In this document: piece after piece, positions 6,241-12,099 of the stretch | How the letters are laid out: the number at the start of each line of letters is the position of its first letter | How positions within the stretch are numbered: position 1 is the first letter of the stretch | DNA from: Capsulimonas sp. | GTDB lineage: Bacteria; Armatimonadota; Armatimonadia; Armatimonadales; Capsulimonadaceae | Reading direction: 5' to 3' | Assembly: GCA_025963815.1 (NCBI GenBank) | Contig: JAOQAA010000049.1 | Location: 1 to 12,099 of the forward strand | Length of the DNA stretch: 12,099 bases | Made by a program: the position numbers and the translations under genes | Notes under the pieces: generated by a model | What the model saw: the letters and a program-made list of their open reading frames with translations, nothing else | Databases searched by the model: none | Told to the model about the DNA's origin: nothing

Positions 6241-7389
6241 ATGCCCGTCTCCTTAGCCTTAGATCTTTACCGAAACATCCAGTTTCAAAACTCCATCGCC
6301 AACGGAATCTATCTCAATCACGCCGCCGTTTCGCCCAGCGCCCGCCGCGTCGTGGATGCAGTCACGGAAGCCATCACGTTTTCCAGCCTCGATCCGGAAG
6401 CGTGCTTTATGGAGAAGTTTTTCCCCGCATGGATCGGCGCTCGCAAGCGTTTGGCCGCTCTCATGGGCGTGCCCGATCAGGATCTCGCCTTTACCCGCAA
6501 CACAGGACACGCTCTTTCGATTGTCGCCGATGGGCTGATCCTCGAACCCGGCGACAATGTCGTGATGGCTTCGTGTGAATATCCCGCCGTCACATATCCC
6601 TGGATGGCGCAGGCCTGGCGCGGCGTGGAAACCCGGCTCGTGGCGCCGAACGCCGATGGGACACTCTCCCCGGAACTCTTCGCCGCGTCGATGGACAGCC
6701 GCACACGTGTCATCGCTCTCTCCTGGGTCCAGTTCACGACTGGTTACCGCGCCAACCTCGCCGAGTTTGTGAAACTGGCGAAGGCGCATGACGCGATCTT
6801 GATCGTCGACGCCATTCAAGGCTTGGGAGCGCTGCCGCTGAACGCTGGGGAACTGGACATCGATATTGTCGCCACCGGTTCGCACAAGTGGCTGATGGGG
6901 CCGCATGGCTGTGGGGGACTTTACATCAAGCCGTCGCTGCTGGACCGGATCCATCTGGTCAACATGGGCGCCGTCAGCGTCGTCAACGTCACGGACTTCG
7001 ACGGAACCCGCTTCGAGCCTAAGCCCAACGCACAGCGCTACGAAGAAGGCAGTCCGAACGGCCTTGGTCTGGTGGGTCTGGACGCAGCCTTGTCTCTCCT
7101 GGAAGAAGCGGGCATCGAAAACATCGCTGAGAGCGTGCTTTCGAACTCACGACACGCCGCCGAGTCTGTAGCAAATCGAGGATACATCGTCGATTCCCCG
7201 ACCGATGACGCCGTGCGCTCCGGAATCGTCATGTTCCACCACCCCACCCGTCCCGGCCAGGAAGTGGTGGAGGCCCTGAAAGCCGCGCGTATCTCCGCCA
7301 GCCTCCGCGCGGGCCTTGTGCGCTTCTCTCCGCACTTCTACAACACACACGAAGACATCGACGCCGCCGTGGCGGCGCTGCCGACGTAG
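6241..7389 (+). CDS. Class V aminotransferase-fold PLP enzyme (not a desulfurase by its residues)
   Basis: A 382-residue fold-type I PLP enzyme. Visible landmarks are GIYLNHAAVSPS (22-33), the phosphate-binding TRNTGHALS (85-93), the cofactor-contacting D190-A-I-Q193 and the PLP lysine K216 in GSHKWLMGPHG. The C-terminal region has SLRAGLVRFSPHFYNTHEDID, the usual RxSxxxYNTxEEI end of the SufS/epimerase branch. The catalytic cysteine loop that SufS-type desulfurases carry just before this point is absent. By family knowledge this places it with isopenicillin-N-epimerase-like or lyase-type members, and the substrate cannot be assigned. The ribosome-binding site CAGGAAGG (6228-6235) fixes ATG 6241. 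The gene is divergent from the BON gene, and its stop is 4 nt from the convergent hisA stop. It is a distant paralog of the broken cysteine desulfurase but cannot obviously replace it. Confidence 0.88.
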   Translation: MPVSLALDLYRNIQFQNSIANGIYLNHAAVSPSARRVVDAVTEAITFSSLDPEACFMEKFFPAWIGARKRLAALMGVPDQDLAFTRNTGHALSIVADGLILEPGDNVVMASCEYPAVTYPWMAQAWRGVETRLVAPNADGTLSPELFAASMDSRTRVIALSWVQFTTGYRANLAEFVKLAKAHDAILIVDAIQGLGALPLNAGELDIDIVATGSHKWLMGPHGCGGLYIKPSLLDRIHLVNMGAVSVVNVTDFDGTRFEPKPNAQRYEEGSPNGLGLVGLDAALSLLEEAGIENIAESVLSNSRHAAESVANRGYIVDSPTDDAVRSGIVMFHHPTRPGQEVVEALKAARISASLRAGLVRFSPHFYNTHEDIDAAVAALPT

Positions 7390-7393
7390 GGGC

Positions 7394-8155
7394 CTATCGT
7401 CGCCCTAATGCAGCCGCATACTCGTATTGGATCAAAGAACCTCCGAAAATGTCCAGGGCGCTGCCGATCGTCAGATCGACGCGCCCCCCGGACAATTGGT
7501 CCACAAACGCGATGTCGGTCAAATCCTTCGCTCCGCCGGCGTAAGTCGTCGGCAGCGGCGCCCACTTTCCTAAAAGCTTGACTAACTCTTGATCGATCCC
7601 ACGGCATTGTCCTTCGACATCGGCCGCATGGATCAAAAACTCGGCGCAATATTCGGCAAGGCGCTGGAAAAGCTCGCCGCTCAATACTACAGGCAGAACA
7701 CGCGTCCAGCGGTCGACGGCAATATGATAGGCGCCGTCCTCGCGCCGACGGCAGCTTAAGTCCAGCACCAAGCGCTCTTTACCCACGGCGCCGCGCATGG
7801 CGGCCAAACGCTCCCAGGACAATTCATCTTCCGGAAATAAATAGCTAGTGACGATGACGTGCGATGCGCCGGCGTCTAGATAGGATGCGGCGTTGTCGGG
7901 GGTGACGCCGCCGCCGAGCTGCAGGCCGCCGGGGTAGGCGCGCAGGGCTTCCAGGGCGGCGTCTTCGTTGCCGGGGCCAAGCTTGATCACATGGCCGCCG
8001 CGCAGGCCGTCCCGGCGATACATTTCGGCGAACTCCGCCGGGGCGCGCTCGGATTCAAAGTTCGTCACGACTCCCTGTCCATCATCGGAAAGGGTGCCGC
8101 CGACGATCTGCACCACACGACCGCCGCGCAGGTCGATACAAGGGCGAAACGCCAT
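7394..8155 (-). CDS. hisA: Eukaryotic-type (HIS6-like) HisA: phosphoribosylformimino-AICAR ribotide isomerase
   Basis: This enzyme catalyses the fourth step of histidine synthesis, isomerising ProFAR to PRFAR on a TIM barrel. The 253 residues match the yeast HIS6 style much better than the usual bacterial HisA: RPCIDLRGGRVVQIVGGTL at the start (D8 is the predicted catalytic Asp), TNF near 31, GGHVIKLGPGNEDAA (53-67), LQLGGGV, VIVTSYLF, RLVLDLSCRR (D132), EFLIHAADVEGQCRGID (172-188), YAGGAKDLTDI and VDLTIGSALDIFGG (226-239). ATG 8155 is chosen because GGAGG (8168-8164) lies 8 nt upstream and the conserved N-terminus follows; the in-frame ATG at 8209 lies upstream of the promoter. No other histidine gene is in the window. 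The eukaryotic-type family is rare in bacteria, so horizontal transfer or an ancient alternative HisA is possible. Confidence 0.92.
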   Translation of the reverse strand: MAFRPCIDLRGGRVVQIVGGTLSDDGQGVVTNFESERAPAEFAEMYRRDGLRGGHVIKLGPGNEDAALEALRAYPGGLQLGGGVTPDNAASYLDAGASHVIVTSYLFPEDELSWERLAAMRGAVGKERLVLDLSCRRREDGAYHIAVDRWTRVLPVVLSGELFQRLAEYCAEFLIHAADVEGQCRGIDQELVKLLGKWAPLPTTYAGGAKDLTDIAFVDQLSGGRVDLTIGSALDIFGGSLIQYEYAAALGRR

Positions 8156-8176
8156 TTCAAAATCCTCCGGACGGAC

Positions 8177-8185
8177 ATTATACCA
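8177..8185 (-). promoter_or_regulatory. Extended -10 promoter of hisA
   Basis: TGGTATAAT on the minus strand (8185-8177) is an extended -10 element with a perfect hexamer. No -35 is visible, because that position is occupied by the glnB terminator. The predicted start near 8170 leaves a leader of about 15 nt. Confidence 0.65.
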
Positions 8186-8191
8186 GACGAC

Positions 8192-8221
8192 AAAAAAAGG
8201 ACCGCGCACGAAGCGCGGCCC
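8192..8221 (-). terminator. Rho-independent terminator of the amt-glnB operon
   Basis: On the minus strand, GGGCCGCGC (8221-8213) pairs with GCGCGGTCC (8207-8199) over 9 bp including one G-U pair, around a TTCGT loop. Seven Ts follow (8198-8192). It starts 23 nt after the glnB stop codon. Confidence 0.92.
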
Positions 8222-8244
8222 TGAGTGGAGTTTATTCGGATCTG

Positions 8245-8586
8245 TTAAGAGATTGCGGTGTCGCCGCGCTCGCCGGTACGGATGCGGATCGCTTCCAGAA
8301 CGGAAGTGACGAAGATCTTTCCGTCGCCGATCTCGCCGGTACGGGCCGCGCCTTCGATCGCTTCCACGACGCGCTCCTGCTCTTCGTCGCGAACGACGAC
8401 GATCAGCTGCACTTTCGGGAGCAGGTTCACCTGATATTCGGAGCCGCGGTAATGCTGGGTGTATCCCTTTTGCTTACCGGCGCCCTTGATTTCAATGACG
8501 CTGATTCCGCGGACGCCAAGTTCGTCCAATGCGGACTTGACTTCATCCAGCCGGCTCGGCCGGATAATGGCTTCAATGCGAACCAT
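8245..8586 (-). CDS. glnB: Nitrogen regulatory protein P-II
   Basis: P-II is a small trimeric signal protein that senses ATP/ADP and 2-oxoglutarate and blocks the Amt channel or tunes nitrogen enzymes. At 113 residues it has normal length. The T-loop reads KGYTQHYRGSEYQVNLLPK (40-58) and contains Y51, the uridylylation site of proteobacterial P-II, and S49, the phosphorylation site of cyanobacterial P-II. The C-terminal signature is TGEIGDGKIFV (83-93) followed by IRIRTGERG. ATG 8586 is chosen because AAGGAG (8599-8594) is just upstream and homology begins there; upstream in-frame codons lie inside amt. The gap to amt is 10 nt, and the ribosome-binding site overlaps the amt stop codon, suggesting coupled translation. 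By context it is the GlnK-type partner of Amt. No uridylyltransferase gene is in the window. Confidence 0.96.
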   Translation of the reverse strand: MVRIEAIIRPSRLDEVKSALDELGVRGISVIEIKGAGKQKGYTQHYRGSEYQVNLLPKVQLIVVVRDEEQERVVEAIEGAARTGEIGDGKIFVTSVLEAIRIRTGERGDTAIS

Positions 8587-8596
8587 AGTTTTCTCC

Positions 8597-10078
8597 TTAA
8601 TCCACGCCCGCGAAGGCCGGCACCGTGGAGGTGTCGCTTGAATAGCCAACTTCGCCATGTTCCGTCACGTCCAGGCCGTTCTCTTCATCATCCGTGCTTG
8701 TCCGCAGTCCGCCAGTGACGAGACCGACGAGCTTGCCGATGATAAGGGTTCCGACAACCGCCAGAACGATGGTAATCAAAACAGCTTCGATCTGGATGAT
8801 GACCTGATGAGGGCCGCCACCGTAGAACAAGCCGTTCTTGGCGCCAAGGGCGCCGGTGATCGCAGAGTTGACCTTATCCGTGGCGAACAGTCCCGTGGCG
8901 ATGGCGCCGAACATACCGCCGCATCCGTGGATACCGAAGACATCCAGAGCGTCGTCGTACTTGTTCAGCTTGTTCTTCATCTGAATCGCGGCGAAGCAGA
9001 TCGGAGAAACCAGAAGTCCCATGATCAGCGCGCCCTTGACATCAACGAAGCCACAGGCGGGAGTGATGGCGACCAGACCGGCGACCGCTCCCGAGCCGAA
9101 GCCCAGAGCGCTCGGCTTCTTGTACTTGAACCACTCGATCATGATCCACGACATGGCTGCGGCGGCCGTCGCGATGTGGGTGTTGATGAACGCCTGTCCG
9201 GCAACGCCGTCCGCCGCCAGTTCCGATCCGGCGTTGAAGCCGAACCATCCGAACCAGAGAAGAGCGACGCCGGTAAGGACCATCGGCAGGTTGTGCGGGC
9301 GAAGTTCTTCGCTGCCATGCCCCTTACGCTTACCAAGCATGAACGCGAGAACAAGAGCGGAAACGCCTGAGGAGATGTGAACAACGGTGCCGCCGGCGAA
9401 GTCCAGCGCCTTCAGCGTCGCGCCGATGTAGCCGCCGCCCCAAACCATGTGCGCCAGCGGATCGTACACGAAGGTCGCCCACAGCAGGATGAACAAGCAG
9501 TAAGCACTGAACTTCATGCGCTCCACAACAGCGCCGGAGATCAGAGCAGGGGTGATGATCGCGAACGTCATCTGGAACATCATGAAAATAGTGTGAGGGA
9601 TTGTCTGTGTGCCGTAAGGCGTTTCACCGACGTCCTTGAGGAATGCATACTGCATTGGGTCGCCGATAAAGCCGCCTTTATCTGCGGCGAATGCAACCGA
9701 ATAACCCCAAAGCGCCCACTGTATACTGATAATACCCAGAGCAACAAAAGACATCATCAGCGTGCTGAGGATATTCTTAGACCGAGCCAACCCACCGTAG
9801 AAGAACGCCAAACCGGGCGTCATCAGCATAACAAGAGCGCTGGCGACGATCATCCAGGCGGTGTCGCCTTTGTCGATTGTCGGGGCGGCAGGGGCTGCGG
9901 CGGGAGCTGCGGCGGCTTCCACCGGAGCGGTGGACAAGGCGGGAGCAGCAGGCGCGCTGGCGGCTGGAGCCGTGGCGGGACCTGGGGGTGCTGTAGACGG
10001 GGCCTGTGCGAAGGCCGTGAACGAAAGGGAAATGAGCGCCAGCGCTGTAAGCGCCGGACGCCAAAGGCGTAGTTTCAC
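8597..10078 (-). CDS. amt: Ammonium transporter Amt, with signal peptide and Ala/Pro-rich N-terminal extension
   Basis: An inner-membrane ammonium channel. From GTG 10078 the protein has 493 residues. A signal peptide (1-26, basic start, hydrophobic core, ending AQA) is followed by an Ala/Pro-rich stretch (about 27-67) before the first Amt helix (IDKGDTAWMIVASALVM). Family marks are LAFFYGGLARSKN, FQMTFAIITPALISGAVVERMKF, the pore histidines H234 (GGTVVHISSG) and H384 (DVFGIHGCGG), and GFNAGSEL. The long low-complexity segment before helix 1 would sit outside the membrane and is unusual in length. The GTG start is preceded by AGGAGG 7 nt upstream and begins the signal peptide; the in-frame ATGs further upstream lack ribosome-binding sites. 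The gene is the first of the amt-glnB operon, with a leader of about 93 nt. Confidence 0.96.
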   Translation of the reverse strand: MKLRLWRPALTALALISLSFTAFAQAPSTAPPGPATAPAASAPAAPALSTAPVEAAAAPAAAPAAPTIDKGDTAWMIVASALVMLMTPGLAFFYGGLARSKNILSTLMMSFVALGIISIQWALWGYSVAFAADKGGFIGDPMQYAFLKDVGETPYGTQTIPHTIFMMFQMTFAIITPALISGAVVERMKFSAYCLFILLWATFVYDPLAHMVWGGGYIGATLKALDFAGGTVVHISSGVSALVLAFMLGKRKGHGSEELRPHNLPMVLTGVALLWFGWFGFNAGSELAADGVAGQAFINTHIATAAAAMSWIMIEWFKYKKPSALGFGSGAVAGLVAITPACGFVDVKGALIMGLLVSPICFAAIQMKNKLNKYDDALDVFGIHGCGGMFGAIATGLFATDKVNSAITGALGAKNGLFYGGGPHQVIIQIEAVLITIVLAVVGTLIIGKLVGLVTGGLRTSTDDEENGLDVTEHGEVGYSSDTSTVPAFAGVD

Positions 10079-10081
10079 GAA

Positions 10082-10119
10082 GCATCCTCCTATCGGTGAC
10101 ATGAGATCAACCCGGATGC
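10082..10119 (-). promoter_or_regulatory. Dyad that could cover the amt ribosome-binding site
   Basis: In the amt leader, AGCATCC (10120-10114) can pair with GGATGCT (10087-10081). The second arm begins in the AGGAGGA ribosome-binding site just before GTG 10078, so pairing could hide it. The loop is about 26 nt, and no known nitrogen riboswitch was recognised. Confidence 0.3.
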
Positions 10120-10177
10120 TACATTGCTTTAGCCGGAACATGACGCGTCTGGCAACCATGCCTAACGGTACGAAGAG

Positions 10178-10207
10178 AGGATAGCATTATCGTGAATTAT
10201 TTGTCAA
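10178..10207 (-). promoter_or_regulatory. Promoter of amt-glnB
   Basis: On the minus strand, a consensus TTGACA (10207-10202) is followed after 18 nt by TATCCT (10183-10178). The -10 is imperfect, which suits a regulated promoter. No sigma-54 (TGGCAC/TTGCA) site was found, so nitrogen control, if any, would act through another factor. Confidence 0.55.
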
Positions 10208-10216
10208 GAGTTTCTC

Positions 10217-10242
10217 AAAAAATATTTCGGTTCGGAAATATT
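10217..10242 (-). terminator. Rho-independent terminator of the carboxypeptidase gene
   Basis: On the minus strand, AATATTTC (10242-10235) pairs perfectly with GAAATATT (10228-10221) around a 6-nt loop, followed by further Ts (10220-10217). It begins directly after the stop codon at 10245-10243. Confidence 0.85.
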
Positions 10243-11697
10243 CTAAAGATGGTCCGTAAGATACGCGACGATTAGGTTTTGGACTCCTTGCGCCTGAGAG
10301 GCTGATCCTGGAATATGATTCATCAAAATCGAAAAGGTGTAGAGTGTGTTATCCTTGGTGGTGAGATATCCCGACAGGCAGCTCACTTCCCCAACTGTGC
10401 CAGTTTTGGCGTGAACGTTCTTTTCGGCAGTAGTTCCTTTCATACGCTTGCGCAGCGTGCCGTCCACCCCGGCGATCGGCAGAGAGTCGTAGTAGACCGG
10501 GAAATCCGAGCGCTTCGCCATCACGCGCAGCAGCGCGACCACCGCGCGGGCAGTCACATAATCACGCCGCGACACCCCGGAGCCGTCCGCAAGCTGGACC
10601 AGATGCGTGTCGATCCCCTCGGCCAACCACCACTTCTGCTCCTCTGTATATCCCGCCTCATAAGTCCCCTTCCCTGCCTTTACGCGGCCGATCTCCCGGA
10701 TAATGCTCTCCGCGAGCAGGTTATCACTGGGCTTGTTCGTCAGCTTGAGATACTGATCCAGCGGAACGCTGTGATGGGTCGCCAGCACCGTTTCGGCGGC
10801 GACAGGCGTCACCGCTGAGTAGGCGATGCCCTGGACATCTATTCCGCGCTTGACGAGCGCGGCCCGAAACAGTTCGGCGGCGAGGGTAACGGGATCACCG
10901 ACAGCAATGTCGATTTGGGTCGTTTGTCCCACAGGCAGATGTCCGCTGATCAGAATGACGCTGGAGTTCCAATCGCGCGTGATGAGACAGTCGGCCTCCT
11001 TGCCGCCCGTTCGCGCGCTGCTCACCATGGGTATCTTCGTGACGGGCGGATCGAGTGAGACCGTAACCGGGTCGCCGTCTGCGGCGCCCGCTTTCGCACG
11101 CACCGTGATGACGCCGCGATTGACTTCCAGTCCCCAGATCTGCGCCGCGTAGTCATCCGAGAGGTAATCCCATCCCCACCCAGCACCGTAAGGCTGGCCT
11201 GGAAAGGCGTTTCCATCACCGACGATATTGCCGCGAATGCTTCGAACGCCTTTTGCCCACAGCTGCTCCGCCATTTCGTCCAGATCCGTGGGCATGATCG
11301 TTGAGTCGCCCTCGCCTTTGAGGATCACATCACCCGTGATTGCGCCCTGAGCATCGGCGGGCGCCATCGACAGCACGCGCGTCTGAAACCGATAATCCTT
11401 GCCAAGGATCGCGAGGCCGCTCGCCGTGGAAAACAGCTTGCGGTTCGACGCCGGCATCAAGCGCGTGTCGGCGTTGTGTTCGTAGACTAACTCCCCATCG
11501 CTTACCCGCTCCACCAGCACACCTGTGAGACCGCCTTCCAGCGCCGGCGCCGCCAAGAACTTGTCGATCGCCGCGCCAATCTCCGGCCTAGGCTGCGCGC
11601 CTGCGGAGTTTGGAGCCAGGAAAACGGCGGCAACGAACAGGACAAGAGTGATGAGAAACGGAAAGCGCGCACGCGCATGATGGGGTGAAGTTTGCAT
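10243..11697 (-). CDS. dacB: D-alanyl-D-alanine carboxypeptidase/endopeptidase, PBP4 (peptidase S13) family
   Basis: A secreted peptidoglycan enzyme that removes the terminal D-Ala or cuts cross-links. The 484 residues begin with a signal peptide (basic HHARAR, then a hydrophobic stretch, cleaved near AGA-Q at 34-35). The three active-site motifs are present: S84-N-R-K87 (SxxK), S324-D-N326 (SxN) and K431-T-G433 (KTG). Between the first two lies the long insert typical of PBP4 (LKGEGDSTI, IRGNIVGDGNAF, WGWDYLSDDYAA). DGSGVSRRDYVTA (371-383) and VDGTLRKRM (411-419) are also family marks. ATG 11697 has no ribosome-binding site, and the promoter would start transcription only a few bases upstream, so the message looks leaderless. 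The gene is divergent from the IMPase-family gene and has its own terminator. Confidence 0.94.
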   Translation of the reverse strand: MQTSPHHARARFPFLITLVLFVAAVFLAPNSAGAQPRPEIGAAIDKFLAAPALEGGLTGVLVERVSDGELVYEHNADTRLMPASNRKLFSTASGLAILGKDYRFQTRVLSMAPADAQGAITGDVILKGEGDSTIMPTDLDEMAEQLWAKGVRSIRGNIVGDGNAFPGQPYGAGWGWDYLSDDYAAQIWGLEVNRGVITVRAKAGAADGDPVTVSLDPPVTKIPMVSSARTGGKEADCLITRDWNSSVILISGHLPVGQTTQIDIAVGDPVTLAAELFRAALVKRGIDVQGIAYSAVTPVAAETVLATHHSVPLDQYLKLTNKPSDNLLAESIIREIGRVKAGKGTYEAGYTEEQKWWLAEGIDTHLVQLADGSGVSRRDYVTARAVVALLRVMAKRSDFPVYYDSLPIAGVDGTLRKRMKGTTAEKNVHAKTGTVGEVSCLSGYLTTKDNTLYTFSILMNHIPGSASQAQGVQNLIVAYLTDHL

Positions 11698-11706
11698 GGG
11701 TATTCT

Positions 11707-11736
11707 ATTCTACAAGCGTCGCTGCGTCTTCGTCAA
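11707..11736 (-). promoter_or_regulatory. Promoter of dacB, implying a leaderless mRNA
   Basis: On the minus strand, TTGACG (11736-11731) is followed after 18 nt by TAGAAT (11712-11707); a second overlapping TAGAAT lies at 11707-11702. The predicted start near 11700 is about 3 nt from ATG 11697. Confidence 0.65.
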
Positions 11737-11828
11737 GCACGGGATTTGGCAATCGCCGCAGGAATACGGGCCATTCAGGCCGAATACTTTTCAGTCGTAA
11801 CTATTTGCTCGGAAGCGTGGAGGGTTCT

Positions 11829-12099
11829 TTGACACCGCAGGAAACAGTCGTCGCTCTGACGCGGCATATTCGGGAGGCGGTACGCCCTCACCTCGGCGCG
11901 TGGCAGGGCCGGACGATCTCGGGAACGGCGGCGAGCGGAGACGCAACCTTCGCCATCGACGATATCGCCGAGGAGGCGATCGTCTCGTTTATCGAACGGG
12001 AAAAGCTTTCCGTCGCTTACTATTCGGAAGACAAAGGGTTAATTGAGTTTGGCAAGTCGCCGGAAGGCGTGCTGATCATCGATCCGATCGACGGCACCC
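11829..12099 (+). CDS. Inositol monophosphatase family protein (N-terminal part, runs off the window)
   Basis: A Mg-dependent sugar/inositol phosphate phosphatase fold. The first 90 residues are visible. They include ASGDATFAIDDIAEEA (35-50), YYSEDKG (64-70), which supplies the conserved metal-binding Glu, and IIDPIDGT (83-90), the diagnostic DPIDGT motif, where the window ends. The start is inferred as TTG 11829 because GGAGGG (11819-11824) lies 4 nt upstream in the right frame and no ATG or GTG is better placed. The substrate (inositol phosphate, fructose bisphosphate, histidinol phosphate or PAP) cannot be told from this part. The intergenic region 11698-11828 holds the dacB promoter; no convincing promoter for this gene was found. 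Confidence 0.88.
   Translation, partial: MTPQETVVALTRHIREAVRPHLGAWQGRTISGTAASGDATFAIDDIAEEAIVSFIEREKLSVAYYSEDKGLIEFGKSPEGVLIIDPIDGT

Noticed and set aside
8156..8209. N-terminal extension of HisA to ATG 8209
   Set aside because: It overlaps the glnB terminator and the hisA -10 box; ATG 8155 has GGAGG at good spacing and starts the conserved region.
10079..10159. Amt start at ATG 10159 or 10102
   Set aside because: No ribosome-binding site precedes them, and they would put 9-27 residues before the signal peptide; GTG 10078 has AGGAGG upstream.
1..12099. CRISPR array, tRNA or rRNA genes, prophage or transposase genes
   Set aside because: No regularly spaced repeats, no cloverleaf sequences and no phage or transposase domains were found on either strand.

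Overview
This is about 12 kb of ordinary-looking chromosome from a GC-rich free-living bacterium. It carries housekeeping and nutrient genes with no phage or plasmid genes. The gene set does not fix the phylum: two-domain ribosomal protein L25/CTC, NFACT-family RqcH, an amt-glnB pair, a eukaryotic-type HisA and a PBP4-like carboxypeptidase. An Armatimonadota-like or other deep-branching lineage is a weak guess from the gene mix and from the intergenic hairpin element.

Layout. Positions 1-90 may hold the tail of an upstream gene. L25 (124-774, +) ends at a strong terminator. It is followed by a NifS/IscS-type cysteine desulfurase (844-1992, +) that is intact in every motif but broken by one in-frame amber codon at 1195-1197. 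A 173-bp near-palindromic element (2049-2221) lies between this gene and a convergent HNH endonuclease gene (2252-2815, -). The 424 bases from 2816 to 3239 are not empty: the minus strand has a promoter, about 264 nt of highly structured sequence, and a terminator, which together look like a small RNA gene resembling 6S RNA. Next come a ZIP metal transporter (3240-4010, -), divergent rqcH (4109-5833, +), a small BON-domain protein (5851-6144, -) and a class V PLP enzyme (6241-7389, +).

The rest is mostly on the minus strand: a eukaryotic-type hisA (7394-8155), then the amt-glnB ammonium operon (10078-8245) with its own terminator, then a PBP4-type D,D-carboxypeptidase (11697-10243) with its own terminator. 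A divergent inositol-monophosphatase-family gene (11829, TTG start, +) runs off the right edge.

How the genes relate. Only amt-glnB is a clear operon: ammonium channel plus P-II regulator, 10 nt apart, with the glnB ribosome-binding site overlapping the amt stop codon. The other genes look independently transcribed. Their promoters are recognisable (TTGACA/TATAAT-like) and sit very close to the start codons, so leaders are short or absent; in several cases the promoter settles which start codon is real. The most notable observations are the candidate structured RNA, the long-hairpin element, the amber-interrupted cysteine desulfurase and the eukaryotic-type HisA.
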